This document shows, piece by piece, positions 6,597 to 9,644 of a stretch of 9,644 nucleotides of DNA. The notes below the pieces were generated by a model that saw only the letters and a program-made list of their open reading frames with translations, made no database searches and was not told the DNA's origin. The position numbers and the translations under genes were made by a program. The stretch's first letter is position 1, and each line of letters begins with the position of its first letter. Where the stretch lies: the NCBI GenBank assembly GCA_937958295.1, contig CALFEY010000328.1:1-9644 (forward strand), written 5' to 3'. This DNA is from an uncultured Pseudomonadota bacterium. GTDB lineage: Bacteria; Pseudomonadota; Gammaproteobacteria; Burkholderiales; Casimicrobiaceae.

Positions 6597-7949
6597 TCAG
6601 CGCAGCGCGGCGCCAAGCTCCAGCAGATTGCCAAGCGCCTGCGGATGCGCGGGATCGATCTCCAGCGCGCGCAGGAACGCCATGCGGGCCTCGTCGTTGC
6701 GTCCCTCGGCGCGCCACGCCATGCCGAGGTTGTTCCACGCCCGCGCGTTGCGCGGGTCGGCGGCGAGGCTCGATTGCCACAGCGCCACCTCGCTGCGATA
6801 GTCGATGTTGCGCAGCGCGGTCACGGTGCCGAGCACGAGGGCGAGGGCGAGCGTCACGGCCGCGAAGGCCCGCGACGACAGGCGCACGCGGATCAGGCTG
6901 CAATACGCAAGCGCGATGCCGATCACGGCCAGCGCGAGCTGCCGGTCGTTGGCGAGGTCATCGCGCGCGAGGAGCGAGTTGGTGGGCGTCAAGTGCAGGA
7001 AGAACCAGAGGAGGCCGAAGCCGGGCACGAGGCCGCGCCGCACCCCTGCCGCGCCCACGTACAACAGCGCGACCAGCGCCGCAGCGACGGCCCCCCACGC
7101 CACGCCCGTGAGCCGCGGTACCACCGGGTCGATGTTCACGTGCAGGGTCAGGAGCGGGTTGGCGAGGAGATAGGCCACGGCGCTCACCTGCGCCACGAGG
7201 TTGTCGACGGGATCGCGCAGGGCGAAGGCCGAGGCCAGCATGCGGCGATAGGTGGGCAGGGCGAGGATCGCCAGCGCGGCAGTGGCGAGGAGCGCGAAAT
7301 GGGCGCGCGCGGCCGCGCCCGCCGCGCGCAGACGGCCGCCGTTGCGGGTGAGCTCGACCAGCACCAGCGCGAAAGGCAGCGTCCACGCCGTCTCCTTGGT
7401 GGCGAGCGCGGCGGCAAAGGTGGCGAGGGACACGATGCCGAGGAGGCGCCCGCCGCCCGCCGCGCGCGCCCGCTCCCAGGCCAGCATCGAGGCGAGGTAG
7501 AGCGTCGCCATCAAGCCCGACGAGCGACCCGACACGTAGGTGACGACCTCCGTCTGCGCCGGATGGAGGGCGAAGAGCAACGCCACGGCCAAGGGCACGG
7601 CGAGGTCGCCGTCACGGCGCACCGGCCGGGCGGGCGGCATGGCGAGCGAGCCGTCGGTCCAGTGGCGGACGAGCTCGAAGACGAGGCACGCACTGGCGGC
7701 ATGCAGCGCGACGTTCGGCACATGGAAAGCCAGAGCCGATCCACCCCCCGTGACCCACGACAACGTGTAGCTCGCCTTCAGCAGCGGGCGGATGCCCGGC
7801 ATCGACGCCCACCATGCGCTCCAGCCATGCACAGCGGAGTTGTCGACGATCACGCGGAAGTCGTCGAACTGGAACGTGCCCGCGAACGCGCTCGCATACA
7901 CGGCCGCCACCGCCGCCACCAGGAGCGCGCATGTGCGCGCCGGCGTCAT
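6597..7949 (-). CDS. Polytopic membrane protein with GT-C/TMTC-like architecture and C-terminal TPRs
   Basis: A 450-residue protein: N-terminal helix (about 5-23), then a FQFDDF motif (27-31) with the acidic pair D29-D30 followed by I34 and N37. Further on are many hydrophobic segments (about 78-94, 116-130, 144-158, 168-200, 217-232, 252-268, 282-300, 308-322, 337-355 and 362-378), then YVSGRSS (138-144) and LTPTNS with DDLANDRQLAL (320-340). One clear and one partial tetratricopeptide repeat occupy about 385-445, including ARAWNNLGMAWRAEGRNDEAR. This order matches the bacterial relatives of TMTC/O-mannosyltransferases, GT-C enzymes that use polyprenyl-phosphate sugars, where the acidic pair sits in the first external loop. 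Glycosyltransfer is inferred, not shown. ATG 7949 overlaps the stop of the S11 gene (ATGA), implying translational coupling; upstream in-frame codons to 8003 overlap that gene and are not needed. The envelope gene company fits a role in surface glycan or protein glycosylation. Confidence 0.82.
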   Translation of the reverse strand: MTPARTCALLVAAVAAVYASAFAGTFQFDDFRVIVDNSAVHGWSAWWASMPGIRPLLKASYTLSWVTGGGSALAFHVPNVALHAASACLVFELVRHWTDGSLAMPPARPVRRDGDLAVPLAVALLFALHPAQTEVVTYVSGRSSGLMATLYLASMLAWERARAAGGGRLLGIVSLATFAAALATKETAWTLPFALVLVELTRNGGRLRAAGAAARAHFALLATAALAILALPTYRRMLASAFALRDPVDNLVAQVSAVAYLLANPLLTLHVNIDPVVPRLTGVAWGAVAAALVALLYVGAAGVRRGLVPGFGLLWFFLHLTPTNSLLARDDLANDRQLALAVIGIALAYCSLIRVRLSSRAFAAVTLALALVLGTVTALRNIDYRSEVALWQSSLAADPRNARAWNNLGMAWRAEGRNDEARMAFLRALEIDPAHPQALGNLLELGAALR

Positions 7950-8785
7950 CGTCCGGCCCGAACCGTGTCGAAGGCTCGCTCGAGCATGGCCGCGGCATCC
8001 CACCAGCGGTCGCGGGCGCCCAGCAGGATCACGGTGACGCGGTGGCCGTCGCGCTCCGCGGTGAGCACGAGATTGCGCCCGGCGAGCCGGGTGTAGCCCG
8101 TCTTGAGGCCGGTCACGCCCGGCACGCGGCCCACGAAGGCATTGGTGTTGCGCAAGCGGATCGTGCGCCCGCCGATCGCGCGGATGCTATGGGCCTCGGT
8201 GCGCGCGGCCTGCGCGATGGCCTCCTGCCGGAGCGCGACGGGCGCCAGCTGCGCGAGGTCGAGAGCCGTGGTGAGCATGCCGGGGGCATCGTGCCCGCAG
8301 GCATTGGCAAAGGACGTGGCAGCGAGCCGCAGCGCCTGCGCGCGCCGATTCATCTGCGCGACGAACGCGTGCTCGGTACCGGCCGCATGCTCGGCCAGCG
8401 CGAGGCAGGCATCGTTGGCCGATGCGAGCAGCATCGCGGCAAGGAGGTCGCCGGCGCGCCAGCGCTCGCCGGCACGCAAGCCGGCGCGGGCGCCGGGGGC
8501 GGCTGCAGCGCGGGCGCTCACGGTGACCACGGCATCGGGGGCATCGTGCTCGGCCACGAGGAGCGCCGTCATGATCTTGGCCAGCGACGCCGGAGGCAGC
8601 GCGCGCTGCGCCTGCGCGCCGAACACCGGGCGGTCGTCGACCGTCACGAAGTAGGCCGCGCCGACGTCGGGAAAGACGTCGGGGACCGGTCCCGCGGCCC
8701 CCGCGAGGGTCGCGAGCGGCAAGGCGAGCGCCGGCAGTGTCCGGGCGAGGAAGCGCCGTGCCCGCAGGCCCGGGGAATCGCGCAC
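7946..8785 (-). CDS. D-alanyl-D-alanine carboxypeptidase-like serine hydrolase (S11 / PBP5-type, compact)
   Basis: A 279-residue protein with all three penicillin-binding motifs of the S11 family: SLAK (S67 nucleophile, K70) in LPPASLAKIMTA, SAN (122-124) in LASANDAC, and KTG (228-230) in GVTGLKTGYT. It should remove the terminal D-Ala from peptidoglycan stem peptides in the periplasm. Residues 1-31 form a cleavable signal peptide ending near LAGAAG. It contains RRFL, but the spacing is not that of a true Tat motif, so Sec export is more likely. The protein stops shortly after the catalytic domain. It lacks the C-terminal beta domain and amphipathic anchor of E. coli DacA (about 400 residues), so a soluble enzyme is expected. 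GTG 8785 has GGAGG 10 nt upstream. It starts 15 bp after the DUF3617 gene and overlaps the TPR protein gene by 4 bp, so the three form a likely operon. Confidence 0.92.
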   Translation of the reverse strand: MRDSPGLRARRFLARTLPALALPLATLAGAAGPVPDVFPDVGAAYFVTVDDRPVFGAQAQRALPPASLAKIMTALLVAEHDAPDAVVTVSARAAAAPGARAGLRAGERWRAGDLLAAMLLASANDACLALAEHAAGTEHAFVAQMNRRAQALRLAATSFANACGHDAPGMLTTALDLAQLAPVALRQEAIAQAARTEAHSIRAIGGRTIRLRNTNAFVGRVPGVTGLKTGYTRLAGRNLVLTAERDGHRVTVILLGARDRWWDAAAMLERAFDTVRAGR

Positions 8786-8795
8786 GGCGCGCCGC

Positions 8796-8800
8796 CCTCC
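8796..8800 (-). promoter_or_regulatory. Shine-Dalgarno of the S11 carboxypeptidase gene
   Basis: GGAGG immediately follows the TAG stop (8801-8803) of the DUF3617 gene and lies 10 nt before GTG 8785. The spacing is a little long, but it is the only good ribosome-binding sequence here and supports the GTG start. Confidence 0.6.
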
Positions 8801-9644
8801 CTAGAAGGGCAGCAGCTTCTTCAGCTTGTTGACGCTCTCGCTGATTGCATCCGTGGCGGTCGGTTGCGCGGGCGGCGGCGCGGCCGTGCTCACGGGCGTG
8901 GCCGCATTGCCGCGCATGAGCGAGGCGTAGCGCGAGCACAGCGGCACCATGCCGCGGTCCATGCCCGTGAACGAGCGCCCCTTGCAATTGGCCTCGCCCA
9001 CCGTGCGCACGTTGTCGTCGCAGGCGCCGCTGCCCACAAAGGCCCAGTCGCGCGTCTCCATGCCCTTGCCGCACGCCGCCTGGGTGACCACCGCGAAGTC
9101 CTTGCCGCACTTGCCCATCGCCTCGGCGAGCATCGTCTCCTTGCGCGCCTTGGCATATCCCGCCGGCTCGCTCGCGGCGTAGGCCGCCTTGGTGACCGCG
9201 GGACAGAAGTCCGCGCGACGCTCGGCGCACGGGCCGTTCGGCTCGTAAAGCTGCCAGTTGAGCTGGGTGAGCCCCGCCTCGCACATCTGCGCGACCTGCA
9301 CATTGGCTTCGGCCACCTGCGCCTGCGCCTTGGCGAGGTCCTGCTTCATCGTGGACGTGCAGTTGCCGACCTTCTTGCCCGACACCGTCTGCGTCATGTC
9401 GAAGCTCTGCCCGCCCGAGGTGCCCTTCATCTGCATCCGGCCGTCGTAGCTGTCCGCGGAATAGGTGAACTCGCCGCTGCCCGTCATGGGCTCCTTGCCG
9501 CTGCACGCCACGCGGAAGGTGAACTTGTTGCCGACGCGCTTCTGGTCGACGACCTTGCACTCGTCCTTCTCGCCCTTGGGCACCAGCACGGCGTCGTTGC
9601 CCTTCTCCACGCACACGCGGTGCGTGCGCGCCGGCATGGACATG
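8801..9644 (-). CDS. DUF3617 domain protein with cysteine-rich C-terminal extension (5' end beyond the window)
   Basis: The visible 280 residues begin inside a DUF3617 domain: the segment MSMPARTHRVCVEK corresponds to the part of the domain that normally follows a GLWE-type N-terminus and signal peptide, which must lie past the right edge. Numbered from the ATG at 9643, the domain runs to about residue 100 and includes FRVACSGKEPMTGSGEFTYS (43-62), YDGRMQMKG (66-74) and the final GNC (93-95). A helical linker (98-120) leads to a region of about 120 residues with eight cysteines (121, 139, 147, 179, 191, 208, 220, 236), then a Pro/Ala-rich tail (248-264) and a basic end KLKKLLPF. Twelve cysteines in all suggest a secreted, disulfide-bonded protein. 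DUF3617 has no established function. It is the first visible gene of the operon with the S11 hydrolase. Methionines at the window edge are probably internal, not the start. Confidence 0.8.
   Translation of the reverse strand, partial: MSMPARTHRVCVEKGNDAVLVPKGEKDECKVVDQKRVGNKFTFRVACSGKEPMTGSGEFTYSADSYDGRMQMKGTSGGQSFDMTQTVSGKKVGNCTSTMKQDLAKAQAQVAEANVQVAQMCEAGLTQLNWQLYEPNGPCAERRADFCPAVTKAAYAASEPAGYAKARKETMLAEAMGKCGKDFAVVTQAACGKGMETRDWAFVGSGACDDNVRTVGEANCKGRSFTGMDRGMVPLCSRYASLMRGNAATPVSTAAPPPAQPTATDAISESVNKLKKLLPF

Noticed and set aside
6452..6634. N-terminal extension of the M14 peptidase to ATG 6511 or 6634
   Set aside because: The extra residues are Arg/Gly/Pro-rich without similarity to the family, cover the inverted repeats and reach past the stop of the TPR gene. 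ATG 6451 fits the usual family N-terminus.
3593..7111. A 1172-codon plus-strand open frame
   Set aside because: It lies antisense to the cyclase and M14 peptidase and reads through the gap between M14 and the TPR gene. The product is low-complexity Arg/His/Ala-rich with no recognisable domain, as expected for the opposite strand of GC-rich genes.
7950..8003. Earlier start for the TPR membrane protein at 8003
   Set aside because: The added 18 residues overlap the S11 coding region and give a polar Arg/His segment before a natural N-terminal helix. ATG 7949 gives the typical ATGA overlap.
8187..9614. 475-codon minus-strand frame spanning the DUF3617 and S11 genes
   Set aside because: Off-frame reading of two genes with clear motifs; the product is compositionally biased and lacks any domain.
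1..9644. Mobile elements, CRISPR arrays, tRNA or rRNA genes
   Set aside because: Scanning by eye found no transposase, integrase, direct-repeat array, terminal inverted repeats or RNA-gene-like sequence. Codon bias appears uniform across the window.

Overview
The window looks like a chromosomal segment of a high-GC betaproteobacterium. The base composition is strongly G+C-rich, third codon positions are nearly all G or C, and GTG starts are frequent. The protein set (SrkA-type kinase, DUF1499, DUF3617, cytochrome b plus Mo-oxidoreductase pair) is typical of Burkholderiales and relatives. The taxonomic call is inference from gene content. I saw no rRNA, tRNA, IS element, phage gene or CRISPR array, and coding density is very high.

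Left block (1-1879, minus strand): a four-helix b-type cytochrome (1013-1879) overlaps by 8 bp a molybdopterin oxidoreductase of the sulfite-oxidase/YedY fold (235-1020). The oxidoreductase carries both a twin-arginine motif and a lipobox. The pair reads as a membrane electron-transfer module, with the cytochrome passing quinol electrons to an envelope Mo enzyme. Downstream, 87 bp away, begins a formylglycine-generating-enzyme (SUMF1)-like gene that is cut by the window edge.

Middle block (1943-3484, plus strand): transcribed divergently from the cytochrome across a 63-bp gap are an SrkA/YihE-family stress kinase and, 6 bp later, a membrane-anchored DUF1499 protein. The gap holds a TACAAT box 5 bp before the GTG start. 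A 10-bp-stem hairpin fills the gap between this pair and the convergent next gene.

Right block (3512-9644, all minus strand), in transcription order from the right edge: a truncated DUF3617 protein with a cysteine-rich C-terminal extension, a compact D-alanyl-D-alanine carboxypeptidase-like serine hydrolase (S11), a polytopic GT-C/TMTC-like protein with C-terminal TPRs (4-bp ATGA overlap with the S11 gene), then after a 145-bp gap with two strong inverted repeats an M14 zinc carboxypeptidase, and finally a class III adenylyl cyclase. The cyclase has an intact catalytic domain, but its N-terminal coding region is split by an apparent 1-nt deletion near 4670.

Most of the products are envelope or signalling proteins. 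I see no clear unknown multi-gene system. The most noteworthy points are the cyclase frameshift, the Tat-lipoprotein Mo enzyme beside an SrkA kinase and an FGE-like gene, the competing starts (possibly leaderless) for SrkA, and the inverted repeats in the intergenic gaps.
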